Assembly (NCBI RefSeq): GCF_000425785.1
Contig: NZ_AUEC01000021.1
Location: 62,001 to 126,000, forward strand
DNA from: Pseudomonas taiwanensis DSM 21245
GTDB lineage: Bacteria > Pseudomonadota > Gammaproteobacteria > Pseudomonadales > Pseudomonadaceae
DNA length: 64,000 nucleotides
Direction: 5' to 3'
Shown here: piece after piece, positions 53,154 to 62,094 of the stretch
Layout of the letters: every line of letters begins with the position of its first letter
Numbering within the stretch: position 1 is the first letter of the stretch
The notes under the pieces: model-generated
The model's input: the letters and a program-made list of their open reading frames with translations, nothing else
Told to the model about the DNA's origin: nothing
The model's database searches: none
Translations under genes and position numbers: made by a program

Positions 53154-53984
53154 ATGCGTACATTATTTATTGGTTTGAGTGCAGCCGCAAGCCTTGCATC
53201 AATGAGCGTTCAAGCGGATCAACTTGCAGACATCCAGAGCCGTAAGTTTCTGACCTGTGCGGTCCAGTCGAGCACTCCGCCTTTCGGATTCATTGATCCG
53301 CAAACCCGTAACCCCAGTGGTCACGATGTCGACCTTTGCCGTGCCATCGCTGAAAAAATTGGCGTAAAAGCCATAATTAAACCGGTAGCCACTGAAGCTC
53401 GAGTTGCTGAGCTTATCTCCGGCAAAGTGGATTTAGCTGTCGCAAACCTGGCGTATACCAGTGTGAGGGCCAAGCAGATCCAATTCAGCCATGCTTACTA
53501 TATCACCAGCGAAGTTATCGTAACGCCTGAAGAGCGCAAACACCTCACCATTGCAGACTTCAGAGGGCTGAAGCTGGCGACGCCAACAGGCTCCACTTCA
53601 GAAAGTGCGGCCAAGAGCAACTCAATATCAACGATCGCGTTTCACGATACTGCGTCCTCCTACCTATCCGTGATGCAGAATAAAGCAGCAGGTTTCGTAA
53701 CTTCAAACATTACGGCCAAATACTACGTCCATAAATCTCAGGATTCAGATAAGAAACTGGCCATCATCAAACAACCGCTGGCAATAGAGCCAATCGGCGT
53801 AGGCATTCGCAAAGACCAACCACAGCTTACCGACGAGGTGAATAAAGCTCTCATCGCCTTGGAAGATGAGGGCACCCTAACATCCATCTGGAATCATTGG
53901 GTCGGGCCCACAACCTATTATGGCCTTGAACGCAAAGACAAAGTTACTCCATTAGAAGACATTGCCATCAACCCTGACATTTAG
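53154..53984 (+). CDS. Periplasmic amino acid-binding protein (family 3), distant member
   Basis: A 276-residue binding protein with signal peptide MRTLFIGLSAAASLASMSVQ and mature DQLADIQSRKFL. Family motifs: CAVQSSTPPFGFIDPQTRNP, HDVDLCRAIAEKIGV. It is clearly more distant from the other two binding proteins. It heads the 5-oxoprolinase gene set, 52 bases before pxpB, so 5-oxoproline or a derivative is a plausible ligand. No permease genes adjoin it. Confidence 0.87.
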   Translation: MRTLFIGLSAAASLASMSVQADQLADIQSRKFLTCAVQSSTPPFGFIDPQTRNPSGHDVDLCRAIAEKIGVKAIIKPVATEARVAELISGKVDLAVANLAYTSVRAKQIQFSHAYYITSEVIVTPEERKHLTIADFRGLKLATPTGSTSESAAKSNSISTIAFHDTASSYLSVMQNKAAGFVTSNITAKYYVHKSQDSDKKLAIIKQPLAIEPIGVGIRKDQPQLTDEVNKALIALEDEGTLTSIWNHWVGPTTYYGLERKDKVTPLEDIAINPDI

Positions 53985-54036
53985 TCCTCATAGCAGCCCT
54001 CGCATGTTCACGGGGGGCGTCGGAGACACATGATTC

Positions 54037-54687
54037 ATGACCTTCACTCCAAGACTTAGCCTCTTAGGTGAGTCAGCTCTACTGCTGGAAGTTCCCGGCC
54101 CTATGTCTCTGGAAACTCAAAGAAAGATCTGGGGATTGCACGATATTGCTGTCGACTGGCCTGGTATTCGAGAAGTCCTGCAAGGGATGAACAACCTGTT
54201 GTTTGTTCATGATCCGCTCACCTTTGACTTTCTTGCGTTTAGCGAACGGGTCACTCGAGCGTGGACAAATCACGACATCAGGCATCGACAACACCATTGC
54301 ATAAAGGAAATGCCAGTTTCCTACGGCGGCCCGGACCTTCTCTACGTTGCTGAGCGCACTGGTTTGTCCCCTGTAGAGGTGGCGGAACTCCACGCCAGCG
54401 CAACCTACACGGTTTTCGCTCTCGGCAGTTCCCCCGGTTTCGCCTATCTCGCCGGCATCCCCGAGCAGCTCATCATTCCAAGGCGCAAAGAGCCATTACT
54501 AGACGCGCCAGCCCTATCCGTAATGATCGCAGGAGAACAGACCGGGGTCCGTGCTGCTGCTGGACCGACAGGCTGGTATTCGATAGGCGTCCCCCTGACG
54601 CCAGTGTTTGATGTCCATCAAACCCCACCCTCGTACTTTTTGCCTGGCGACACTGTCCGCTTTGTAATCGATAAGGTAACCACATGA
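54037..54687 (+). CDS. pxpB: 5-oxoprolinase subunit PxpB (KipI family)
   Basis: A 216-residue protein of the KipI/allophanate-hydrolase-subunit-1 family. FALGSSPGFAYLAGIPEQL and IAGEQTGVRAAAGPTGWYSI are the core signatures. With PxpC and PxpA it forms the ATP-dependent 5-oxoprolinase that opens the lactam of 5-oxo-L-proline to glutamate. Its stop overlaps the pxpC start (ATGA). Confidence 0.88.
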   Translation: MTFTPRLSLLGESALLLEVPGPMSLETQRKIWGLHDIAVDWPGIREVLQGMNNLLFVHDPLTFDFLAFSERVTRAWTNHDIRHRQHHCIKEMPVSYGGPDLLYVAERTGLSPVEVAELHASATYTVFALGSSPGFAYLAGIPEQLIIPRRKEPLLDAPALSVMIAGEQTGVRAAAGPTGWYSIGVPLTPVFDVHQTPPSYFLPGDTVRFVIDKVTT

Positions 54688-55676
54688 TCCAGATCCAGCG
54701 CGCAGCGCCCTTGGCAACAGTCCAAGACTTGGGGCGCAGTGGATATCGCCAGTATGGCGTCGGCCAAGCAGGTGCAATGGACCCTGTCGCAATCCAGCTC
54801 GGCAATGCCCTGGTCGGTAATGAAGCGGGGGCAGCAGCCATCGAACTGTGCATGGCCCCTTTGACGATCAAGTTTCAACAGACCGCAAGTTTCTGCCTCA
54901 CCGGCGCGCATGTTGCCGCACAACTGAATGACACTTTCATCCTCCCGTGGACCTGTTACTGCGCAACGGCTGGGCAGATATTGGACCTGTCAGCCATAGC
55001 GCACGGAGCGCGATCCTACCTCTGCATTTCGGGAGGCATCGACGTGCCGTCCGTACTTGGGTCCAGAAGCACGCAGAACCGAGGTTCGCTTGGCGGTTTT
55101 GAAGGTCGCTATTTGCGTGAGGGCGATCAACTCCAGATTGGCTTATGCACCGACAGTCAAAATGCACCCTTCGGTATTCGCCCGCCAAGGGAGTATCTGA
55201 CTGATATGGCCGCATGCCCGGTTCATGTAGTGGCAGCTGGGGATGCAGAGCTCTTCACCGACGAAAGCGTCTGGCGGTTTTACCAATCGTCCTGGACGAT
55301 CTCTAACCAGAGTAACAGGATGGGTTTTCGTCTCAACGGCGATCCACTGATTTTCAAGCAGCCAGTCGAAATGAAATCCCATGGAATCATTCCGGGTGTG
55401 ATTCAAGTTCCACCAAATGGCTTGCCGGTTGTACAAATGGCCGACGCCAATGTTACCGGCGGCTACCCTAAGATTGGCGCTGTGATAAGGGCCGACCTTT
55501 GGCGCCTGGCTCAGATGCCCATCGGTACCAAGATCCGCTTCGCACCAATCGACTACACCGACGCCCTCGAAATGGAGCGTGCGCTGCAAGAGCGAATCTC
55601 TAGTACTCAAAAGAACATCGAATTCGCCCGGCGCTACATATCCCGAACTCAGCCAGGACATACCCATGCAAATTGA
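54684..55676 (+). CDS. pxpC: 5-oxoprolinase subunit PxpC (KipA family)
   Basis: A 330-residue protein of the biotin-dependent carboxyltransferase-like KipA/AHS2 family. LATVQDLGRSGYRQYGVGQA and GAMDPVAIQLGNALVGNEAG open it; FLLN-type later motifs are SNRMGFRLNGDPL and TVGGYPKIG-like VTGGYPKIGAVI. Its end overlaps pxpA by 11 bases. Confidence 0.88.
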   Translation: MIQIQRAAPLATVQDLGRSGYRQYGVGQAGAMDPVAIQLGNALVGNEAGAAAIELCMAPLTIKFQQTASFCLTGAHVAAQLNDTFILPWTCYCATAGQILDLSAIAHGARSYLCISGGIDVPSVLGSRSTQNRGSLGGFEGRYLREGDQLQIGLCTDSQNAPFGIRPPREYLTDMAACPVHVVAAGDAELFTDESVWRFYQSSWTISNQSNRMGFRLNGDPLIFKQPVEMKSHGIIPGVIQVPPNGLPVVQMADANVTGGYPKIGAVIRADLWRLAQMPIGTKIRFAPIDYTDALEMERALQERISSTQKNIEFARRYISRTQPGHTHAN

Positions 55677-56430
55677 CTTGAACTGCGATATGGGGGAAGG
55701 CTTTGGGCCATACTCAATGGGCGACGATGAAGGACTGCTGCGTATCGTTTCCTCCGCAAACATCGCTTGTGGTTTCCATGCCGGCGATCCTTTGATCATG
55801 ACGCGCACCGTCGCACTAGCAGCTAAAAATGGGGTCGATATTGGGGCCCATCCCGGCTTCCATGACCTTAGGCATTTTGGACGTCGACAACTGCCGCTTG
55901 AACCATCCGAACTGCGGAGTGAGCTGCTCTACCAACTGGGCGCCCTCTCGGCGATCACCAGGGATGCAGGGCATAAGCTTACCCATCTGAGCTTCCATGG
56001 TGCGCTCGGCAATAGACTTTTCCGAGACGAAGAGCTCGCCGACATTCTTGTCAAGACTGTCCACAGGTTTGATTCAGAACTGATATTTCCTGTAGTGCCC
56101 AACGGCGCAGTTGCCCGTGCAGCTATGCGATACGGCATGCGAACACATAACAAATTTTTCTCTGATAGGGCTTACTGTGATGACGGCATGCTAGTCCCTC
56201 GAGGCAATCCCGGGGCAACGATCAAAGATCCCGAGGAGGCGGCACGACGGGTAACGCAGCTACTAGACTCTGGCACCGTGACAACGATCACAGGTAACTC
56301 TATACGGATCAACGCTTCGGTCATCATGGTGCACGGCGATGGCCCGAACGCAGTCGAAATTGCACAAAAGCTTCGCGTTCTTATTGAGAATGGTGGCGGT
56401 GTAATCACCCCATTGTCTGCCATGCGCTAG
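55666..56430 (+). CDS. pxpA: 5-oxoprolinase subunit PxpA (LamB/YcsF family)
   Basis: A 254-residue protein. The start at 55666 opens directly with the family signature MQIDLNCDMGEGFG (Asp4, Asn6, Asp8), then ANIACGFHAGDPLIM with His38 and VDIGAHPGFHDLRHFGRR with His62. Note CGFHAGD and GAHPGFHD, close to but not the most common CGVHAGDP and GAHPSYPD forms; a changed substrate such as a substituted 5-oxoproline is possible. Order B-C-A with overlapping ends; a terminator follows at 56444. Confidence 0.87.
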   Translation: MQIDLNCDMGEGFGPYSMGDDEGLLRIVSSANIACGFHAGDPLIMTRTVALAAKNGVDIGAHPGFHDLRHFGRRQLPLEPSELRSELLYQLGALSAITRDAGHKLTHLSFHGALGNRLFRDEELADILVKTVHRFDSELIFPVVPNGAVARAAMRYGMRTHNKFFSDRAYCDDGMLVPRGNPGATIKDPEEAARRVTQLLDSGTVTTITGNSIRINASVIMVHGDGPNAVEIAQKLRVLIENGGGVITPLSAMR

Positions 56431-56443
56431 AAACCACTGTAAA

Positions 56444-56466
56444 GCCGCCAGCGCAAGGCTGGCGGC
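56444..56466 (+). terminator. Hairpin after pxpBCA
   Basis: GCCGCCAGC, loop GCAAG, GCTGGCGGC, then ATTT. A perfect 9-base-pair stem 13 bases after the pxpA stop. The T-run is short. Confidence 0.65.
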
Positions 56467-56597
56467 ATTTCAAGCTATATCTGCCTCGGCTTGAAGCAAC
56501 TGCATGCTAGGATTGAGCGACGCCTAAAGGGCACATTGTCCAACCTGAGCCGACCTAGCGATGTTCTCGTTAACATCGCGGACTCGAGGAGTAGCCG

Positions 56598-57539
56598 TTG
56601 ATCACATTCAAACAAATCGAAGCCGTCTATTGGGTCGCTCGTCTCGGCAGTTTCGAGGCAGCTGCCGACTTTCTCAACACGACACAATCTGCAGTCTCCA
56701 AACGTGTGCAGGATCTGGAGTCCCGCTACGGCCAACCCTTGTTTGACCGCAGCCGGCGCAGTTCTCAACTGACCCCCCTGGGCGAGCAGATTGTCAGTCT
56801 GGCGCTGCCCTTACTCGATCAGCGCGATGCGATTCTGCAACGCTTAGAAAGCCCGGCAACCTTACGGCGGAAGCTGCGTCTAGGCGTGACCGAGTTGACC
56901 GCCCTTACCTGGCTACCCGATTTGGTTCGAGGAATAAAGGCGACCTACCCACTTGTGGAGATCATTCCTGTAGTCGACCTCAGTGTGACATTGCACGACC
57001 GTCTGCAAAGCAACTCCATTGATCTGATCATTGTGCCCGACATTTTTGACGACAATCGCTACACGACGCAGCCGTTGGGAAAAGTGGAAAATGTTTGGAT
57101 GTGTGCGCCAAGTCTGGCAGGAGATCAGAAGCATTTTACCTTGGATGAACTCACCGGACGCATGCTAATCGTTCAGGGCGTGCTTTCGGGGATGGGCAAG
57201 GCTTACGGACAGTGGTTCAAGGCACAGGGCGCGGACCTATCACGTTCCATAGTCTGCAGCAATCTACTAGCGCAAATCGGTCTCGCGGTGTCGGGCTTGG
57301 CAACCGCGTACCTGCCAAAACACTGCCTTGGCGCCCTGCAGGATAGAAGGCTTCTGGTTGCCTTGGAGGTCACGCCGCCATTACCCAGAGTTCAGTACGT
57401 GGCCATTCACCGTAGTCCGGCGACGGACATTTTCATGGAGGGGATCGTCCACATCGCACAGCAGTCCTGCGACTTCACAAAATTCATCATTCAGGACACG
57501 CTCGACGAAGTTGAGCCTAATGCCGGTGGCGCGCCCTGA
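56598..57539 (+). CDS. LysR-family regulator, paralogue B
   Basis: A 313-residue regulator beginning with TTG at 56598, supported by GAGGAG ten bases upstream and by exact colinearity with paralogue A (MIT-KQIEA-YWVARLGSFEAA). Effector-domain blocks GVTELTALTWLP, IDLIIVPDIF and SNLLAQIGLAVSGL are shared with the protein at 45710. It follows pxpBCA and probably regulates it or the decayed carboxylase operon. Confidence 0.9.
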   Translation: MITFKQIEAVYWVARLGSFEAAADFLNTTQSAVSKRVQDLESRYGQPLFDRSRRSSQLTPLGEQIVSLALPLLDQRDAILQRLESPATLRRKLRLGVTELTALTWLPDLVRGIKATYPLVEIIPVVDLSVTLHDRLQSNSIDLIIVPDIFDDNRYTTQPLGKVENVWMCAPSLAGDQKHFTLDELTGRMLIVQGVLSGMGKAYGQWFKAQGADLSRSIVCSNLLAQIGLAVSGLATAYLPKHCLGALQDRRLLVALEVTPPLPRVQYVAIHRSPATDIFMEGIVHIAQQSCDFTKFIIQDTLDEVEPNAGGAP

Positions 57540-57556
57540 ATTCTTAATGTAAACAA

Positions 57557-57975
57557 TCAACTTAAAACTTCGCCGTCCTTTGCTTGTATAGCAAGCAGTG
57601 GCGTCCCATATTCGACCAATTGGCCATCCTTCACCAAGTAGCCTTGCGCCACCCCACATGCCCCTGAAACGACAGGTAGCGATAATTCACCCACCTCAAT
57701 GATTCCGATTGGATCGCCAACCACCACCAACCGCTCATCAGCGATCATAGGGTCGGCACCCCACGGGGTCGCCGGTAAAAATGCCCACAGAATGATGAGG
57801 CCACAATCTCTACTGTCGGGGGAGCGATGGCCAGTGCTGGTGGGAGCTCAACAGAAGATAAAGTGTGCACCGCACGATGCATCCGTACTTCAACGGTGCT
57901 GCCGGTGAGGTTCAGCTCGGAGAGTTCGGCCTCCCTCATCCAATCAGCCAGCTGGCGCAGCTCTTCAATTTGCAT
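57557..57975 (-). pseudogene. Frameshifted biotin-carrier-like protein without the biotin site
   Basis: Two abutting frames, 57745-57975 (MQIEELRQLADWMREAELSE to FCGHFYRRPRGVPTL) and 57557-57748 (MIADERLVVVGDPIGIIEVG to LVKDGQLVEYGTPLLAIQ), together give about 140 residues of a BCCP (AccB) fold. A +1 shift at about 57747 separates them. Where a functional carrier has EAMKM, this reads IIEVGELSLPV, with no lysine to biotinylate. A strong GGAAGGAG precedes the start. The missing lysine may be ancestral (a non-biotinylated partner), the frameshift recent. Confidence 0.65.
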
Positions 57976-57990
57976 ATATCAGCTCCTTCC

Positions 57991-58116
57991 TTACTTGAGC
58001 TTCAGCCAAGCTTCCAGGTGATGGATATCAACGGCGCCATTCTTGAATGTACCATCCTCGAGAATCTGCAGGTGCAGCGGCAAGTTGGTAGAAACACCTT
58101 CGACATGAAACTTAGC
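57991..58116 (-). pseudogene. C-terminal relic of a biotin carboxylase (AccC)
   Basis: Forty-one codons, KFHVEGVSTNLPLHLQILED followed by GTFKNGAVDIHHLEAWLKLK and a stop. This is the last piece of an acetyl-CoA carboxylase biotin carboxylase subunit (about 450 residues when complete). It is fused out of frame to the accB-like gene, which shows that a deletion of more than 1 kb removed the body of accC. Confidence 0.7.
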
Positions 58117-58516
58117 GTGCGCGGTCAACGATGCCACCCTTCTCCGCTCGCACCGTATGGAACATCTTCATCGCTTCAATGATGCATAGTGCCTGGCCTG
58201 CCTGAACTTCACTTCCCAGGGTCACGAATTCAGGCTCTTCGGGTGAAGGTGTCAGATGCAAAACACCGAATAGCGGTGAGCGAACTTCTCGCGCCAGCGG
58301 CCCAGCGCCGGGATTTTCTTGGACACGTCGCACAGCTTCTCGACTAGATGACGGTTCTTGCGCAGATGAATGTGGCTCGGCGTGGTCACACACGGCGAGC
58401 GCCGAGCGGACGTATCGCTTCAGGTGAAGTGTGCTTCCCCCTTCACTGAACGAAAGATCGGTCAGATCGGATGCCTTGACCAGGTCGATGAAATCTTTAA
58501 TACGTTGCGGATCCAT
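58112..58516 (-). pseudogene. AccB-like biotin carboxyl carrier protein, 3' end lost
   Basis: A 134-residue frame: MDPQRIKDFIDLVKASDLTD, then FSEGGSTLHLKRY, a Pro/Ser-rich linker, and the biotinyl domain with IIEAMKMFHTVRAEKGGIVD. The EAMKM lysine is intact. The normal last 15 or so residues are replaced by RAR-stop at the deletion joint, so the hammerhead fold is incomplete. It was the first gene of an accB-accC-(second carrier) operon. Confidence 0.7.
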
Positions 58517-59149
58517 TCAGTTGCCCTATACGCATGGGTTGCGGATATGGGCAACTGTATCTGGAAGGTTTTGGCTCGCGCCAAGAGCGATTCTATGTAG
58601 AACCATAAGATATACTTATGGACACAGTAGAATCGATAGTTTCCTAACCTCTCCGCCCCCGAATCCAGCAGAGAGGCACAGGCTCAGTGCATTTTTGAAG
58701 AGACTCGCTCGAACACTACATAGCCATTGCCCGGCATGCACGAGATTAACGCCAACTTCATCACATGAGAGTCGTCGGCCTTACTCAAATCGTTCCAACT
58801 CCCAATATAATGAAAGCTTATGACCCCAATCAGGCAATTGCATTTTGGAGGTAAGATCGATATCTTCATGCGACAGGGGATGGACAAACTGAAAGAGCTT
58901 TCGATATAGACGACCAGAGAAGAAGTCGCGAATGAATTCCCACAAAGTAAATTAAGCTTGAGATCCGTGCCAGCAATTGGTGCACGGAGTTAACGAACGC
59001 CCCAATTTACAGCCGATATTGGCGAGCACGCTCAATGTTGAAAAAAATTGGACATCGAGAGGTTAGAACCTCGGCAATGTCCCCAACAGGGCATAGCCAG
59101 GCCACTAAGCGATGAAAGGTGATAAGCAATGGATAGATAGAACAAGGTT
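58517..59149. other. Intergenic region upstream of the carrier gene
   Basis: About 630 bases without a gene. It contains the perfect dyad at 58603. Otherwise AT-rich and structureless. Confidence 0.35.
58603..58621. promoter_or_regulatory. Operator-like perfect dyad CCATAAG-N5-CTTATGG
   Basis: CCATAAG-ATATA-CTTATGG, a perfect 7-base inverted repeat 86 bases upstream of the accB-like start. It shares the CATAA/TTATG half-site type with the other dyads of the window but with two bases more between those halves. Confidence 0.55.
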
Positions 59150-59353
59150 CTACTTCAACAAATATCTGTTAGCAGATCTAATCATACGCCGCCATTCAGA
59201 AGAACTAACCTTCCCATCAAGCGCCAGCATTGATGCAATACGTATCGCCTCAGCATACTGTTCCTCAGATAGGCACCGCGAATTCAGATAAACTTTGCGC
59301 CACTGTCGAATTGCTTGGTTTTTCCTTTTCACATCATGTCTCGCATTCGACAA
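59150..59353 (-). CDS. Possible small helical protein
   Basis: Sixty-seven codons from a TTG start (MSNARHDVKRKNQAIRQWRK; EEQYAEAIRIASMLALDGKV). It is basic and helical, with a YAEAIRIASML stretch that looks like a genuine protein, but start and Shine-Dalgarno are poor. No family recognised. Confidence 0.35.
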   Translation of the reverse strand: MSNARHDVKRKNQAIRQWRKVYLNSRCLSEEQYAEAIRIASMLALDGKVSSSEWRRMIRSANRYLLK

Positions 59354-59412
59354 CTCGTATAAGGCCTTGCAGCACCCATGAAAGCGTATGCTTGATTCAC
59401 GTATGACTATAT

Positions 59413-59441
59413 TTCACACTACCTTGCCAGAGTAGTGTGAA
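59413..59441. promoter_or_regulatory. Inverted repeat in the AraC gene leader
   Basis: TTCACACTAC, nine bases, GTAGTGTGAA: a perfect 10-base dyad 31 bases before the regulator start, with eight T residues about 6 bases after it. It may be an autoregulatory site or a leader terminator (attenuator). Confidence 0.55.
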
Positions 59442-59471
59442 TCGTGATTTTTTTTAGGTAAAATAGGCAGC

Positions 59472-60428
59472 ATGCATACTACAATACTAGTTACAGATCT
59501 ATGCTCATTCACTTCAGCGCATTTAGCCCTAGATTTCCTAGAAGCAGCTAACCTTATAGCAAGCCAGACCACACGCAAATTCACCATAACTATAGCGTCT
59601 CTAAACGGCAAACCAGTATATAACTCTAGTGGACGAGAATTAAAAACTGATGCAGCACTAAATGACATAAAACATACTGATATTGTACTCATTCCAGGCT
59701 ATGTTTTCAGTCTAACTGAAGCACAGCCCAGCTTTAATCAATATAGCGAATGGTTGAAAACGCAGCATGCGCAAGGCGCATTTCTGGCATCTATGTGTAC
59801 ATCTGCTTTCATGCTCGCAGAAGCAGGCCTGCTTAATGAAATTGAGGCCACAACTCACTGGGCATTTTTATCAAAACTGAAGAGAAATTATCCCGGGGTA
59901 TGCATTAACGAAGGGCGCATGGTTTACGAACACAATCGAATTGCCACTTCCGCAGGCGCAAATGCCTCAGTAGATTTATTACTACATATAGTAAGAAAGT
60001 TTATGTCCTTAGAAGTCGCCTTGCGCTGCAGTGAGTATTTTTACGCTCACCCGCCAAAAGCTCAACAATCTGAACACCCTTTTTGGACTCTACCAAAACA
60101 GCATGGTGACCGCGCAATACTGCAAATACAAGATTGGATGGAAGCTAATCTAGCTCGGAAAATAGTTATTGCAGAAATTTGCCAGAAATTTGGATTTGGC
60201 GAAAGAAATTTCAAACGCAGATTCTTGGATGCAACAGGCTTCCCTCCCCTCTCCTATCTTCAACTACTTCGAATTGAAGAAGCCAAACGACTATTGGAAA
60301 TGACAGAAGCGAGTATAGATGCAATAATTAATAAAATTGGCTATGAAGACAGCAACTCCTTCCGCCGCCTGTTCGTGCAACGGGTAGGATTGTCGCCGGC
60401 AAAATATCGAAAAAAATTCCGCCAATAA
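59472..60428 (+). CDS. GlxA-type AraC-family regulator (DJ-1/PfpI plus AraC HTH)
   Basis: A 318-residue regulator. The N-terminal class I glutamine-amidotransferase-like domain spans about 1-170 with a nucleophile-elbow cysteine, Cys109, in ASMCTSAFMLAEAG; the C-terminal double helix-turn-helix spans about 215-318 (ARKIVIAEICQKFGFGERNF; IGYEDSNSFRRLF). GlxA-type regulators of Pseudomonas control carnitine, glycine betaine, arginine and related catabolism (GbdR, CdhR, ArgR). The codons are AT-rich compared with typical pseudomonad genes, a sign of transfer. Convergent with the chemoreceptor gene. Confidence 0.88.
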   Translation: MHTTILVTDLCSFTSAHLALDFLEAANLIASQTTRKFTITIASLNGKPVYNSSGRELKTDAALNDIKHTDIVLIPGYVFSLTEAQPSFNQYSEWLKTQHAQGAFLASMCTSAFMLAEAGLLNEIEATTHWAFLSKLKRNYPGVCINEGRMVYEHNRIATSAGANASVDLLLHIVRKFMSLEVALRCSEYFYAHPPKAQQSEHPFWTLPKQHGDRAILQIQDWMEANLARKIVIAEICQKFGFGERNFKRRFLDATGFPPLSYLQLLRIEEAKRLLEMTEASIDAIINKIGYEDSNSFRRLFVQRVGLSPAKYRKKFRQ

Positions 60429-60431
60429 CCC

Positions 60432-60463
60432 TAACGTCACCGCCCAATAAGGCGGTGACGTTA
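60432..60463. terminator. Bidirectional hairpin between AraC and chemoreceptor genes
   Basis: TAACGTCACCGCC, loop CAATAA, GGCGGTGACGTTA: a perfect 13-base-pair stem in the 43-base gap between convergent genes. U-tracts are short on both sides. Confidence 0.75.
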
Positions 60464-60471
60464 AAAGCTAA

Positions 60472-62094
60472 CTAAATATTAAACCTTCTTACTATGCCGT
60501 TTAGATCGACAGCTAAACGTGAAAGCTCTTGGCTGGCAGAGCTCGTTTGATCCGCCCCCGCAGACGTTTGCAGAGAAAGATCTTTAATATTTAGCAAGTT
60601 ACGATCCACTTCACGCGCGACGTTTGCTTGCTCTTCAGACGCGCTGGCTATCACAAGATTCCGCTCGTTTATCGACGAAATAGCCTGCGCTATTTCATCG
60701 AGTGCAGCCCCAGCAGCACGTGCGACCTCTAAAGTATGATCCACACGATCCCGACTTGACCGCATCGAAGCGACAGCAGTTGTTGCACCCTCCTGAATCG
60801 TATTAATCATTTGTTCAATTTCTTGTGTAGACTGTTGTGTACGGTGCGCTAACGCTCGAACTTCATCTGCAACGACAGCAAAGCCCCTCCCTTGCTCTCC
60901 CGCTCGAGCTGCTTCAATTGCCGCATTCAATGCCAGGAGATTCGTCTGCTCTGCGATGGCGCGAATTACCGACAAAACTTGACCGATGTCACGAACATTA
61001 TTGGCGAGTTCCTCTACTTTAACCGAAGTTCCGCCCATTTCTCCTACAAGCTGGACAATAGACGTTACCGTATGTTCTACCCGATCTCGTCCGCTCCGCG
61101 CTGTTTGATTAGCCTTGACCGAAGCGTCTGAAGTTGATAAGGCATTATTTGCTACCTCCTCAACGGCACTTGTCATTTCATTAACAGCAGTAGCGGCCAG
61201 CTCGATTTCTGCGTTCTGTTGATGCAATCCTCTAGTCGAATCTTCGGTTACTGCATGAAGCTCTTCAGAAGCAGAAGCGAGTTGGGTCGATGAATTAGCG
61301 ATATGCTCGATAGTTTCACGCAAATTACTCCGCATATCTGACAGCGACTTAAGCAATTGCGCAGGCTCGTCGCACCCTTGAATATCAAAGCTATAGGTCA
61401 GATCTCCAGAGGCAACAATTTTCGATGCTTCGATCGCTTGAGAGAGAGGCACCGTTATGGTTCGTGTAAATGTCAATGCCAAAACCAATGTAAGTACTAT
61501 TGCAATGCCAACCATACCTAGAATGAACTGAACAGCGTTAGCGAATGTCTGATCACTTGCTATAGATGAGGCATTTGCGGACTTACTATTAAATTCTGCC
61601 AATTTCATTAGGGCGTCAGCTAAAATTTCCGCGTTGGTCCCAAGTCTCTCTTCTATTATCTCCCTAGCCGCACCTATCTTTCCGGATTGAACTAACGAGA
61701 TAGCTTTCTCCGAATCCTCCAAGTAGTTATCTTTAGCTATTTTGTAAGAGTGAAAAAGCTTCTCCTCTTCTGGGGAGGCAATCATCTCCTTATACATCAA
61801 CTCGGAATTCGCAAGTGCACTTACTGCCCTGTTCAAACTTTCAAGAGTGCTGTTTCGGTATGTACCTTCTACCACCGCGTATCGTAAGGTCATCGAGCGC
61901 ACCCTCGAACTTGCCGCGGTCATATCATTAACCGCCATGATTGCAGGCAACCATTTTCCGTCGATTTCTTCACTTCGATCATCCATTTTATTCATCTGAT
62001 AGAGGGCTACAGCACCTAGAACTAGAAGAAGCCCCGCCAGCAATGAAAAAGACAGCGCAGACCTTCGACCGACACCCAAGTTTCTCAACCACAT
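60472..62094 (-). CDS. Methyl-accepting chemotaxis protein
   Basis: A 540-residue chemoreceptor. The ATG at 62094 is preferred to a GTG three codons upstream because AGGGG lies eight bases before it. A first membrane helix (about 12-30), a four-helix-bundle type periplasmic domain of about 150 residues, a second helix ([20 protein letters not shown]), HAMP ([20 protein letters not shown]) and a full signalling domain follow, with the hairpin tip [20 protein letters not shown]. The ligand is unknown; the four-helix-bundle class often senses organic acids. No CheB/CheR-binding pentapeptide is present at the end (NGIVRRFNI). Confidence 0.92.
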   Translation of the reverse strand: MWLRNLGVGRRSALSFSLLAGLLLVLGAVALYQMNKMDDRSEEIDGKWLPAIMAVNDMTAASSRVRSMTLRYAVVEGTYRNSTLESLNRAVSALANSELMYKEMIASPEEEKLFHSYKIAKDNYLEDSEKAISLVQSGKIGAAREIIEERLGTNAEILADALMKLAEFNSKSANASSIASDQTFANAVQFILGMVGIAIVLTLVLALTFTRTITVPLSQAIEASKIVASGDLTYSFDIQGCDEPAQLLKSLSDMRSNLRETIEHIANSSTQLASASEELHAVTEDSTRGLHQQNAEIELAATAVNEMTSAVEEVANNALSTSDASVKANQTARSGRDRVEHTVTSIVQLVGEMGGTSVKVEELANNVRDIGQVLSVIRAIAEQTNLLALNAAIEAARAGEQGRGFAVVADEVRALAHRTQQSTQEIEQMINTIQEGATTAVASMRSSRDRVDHTLEVARAAGAALDEIAQAISSINERNLVIASASEEQANVAREVDRNLLNIKDLSLQTSAGADQTSSASQELSRLAVDLNGIVRRFNI

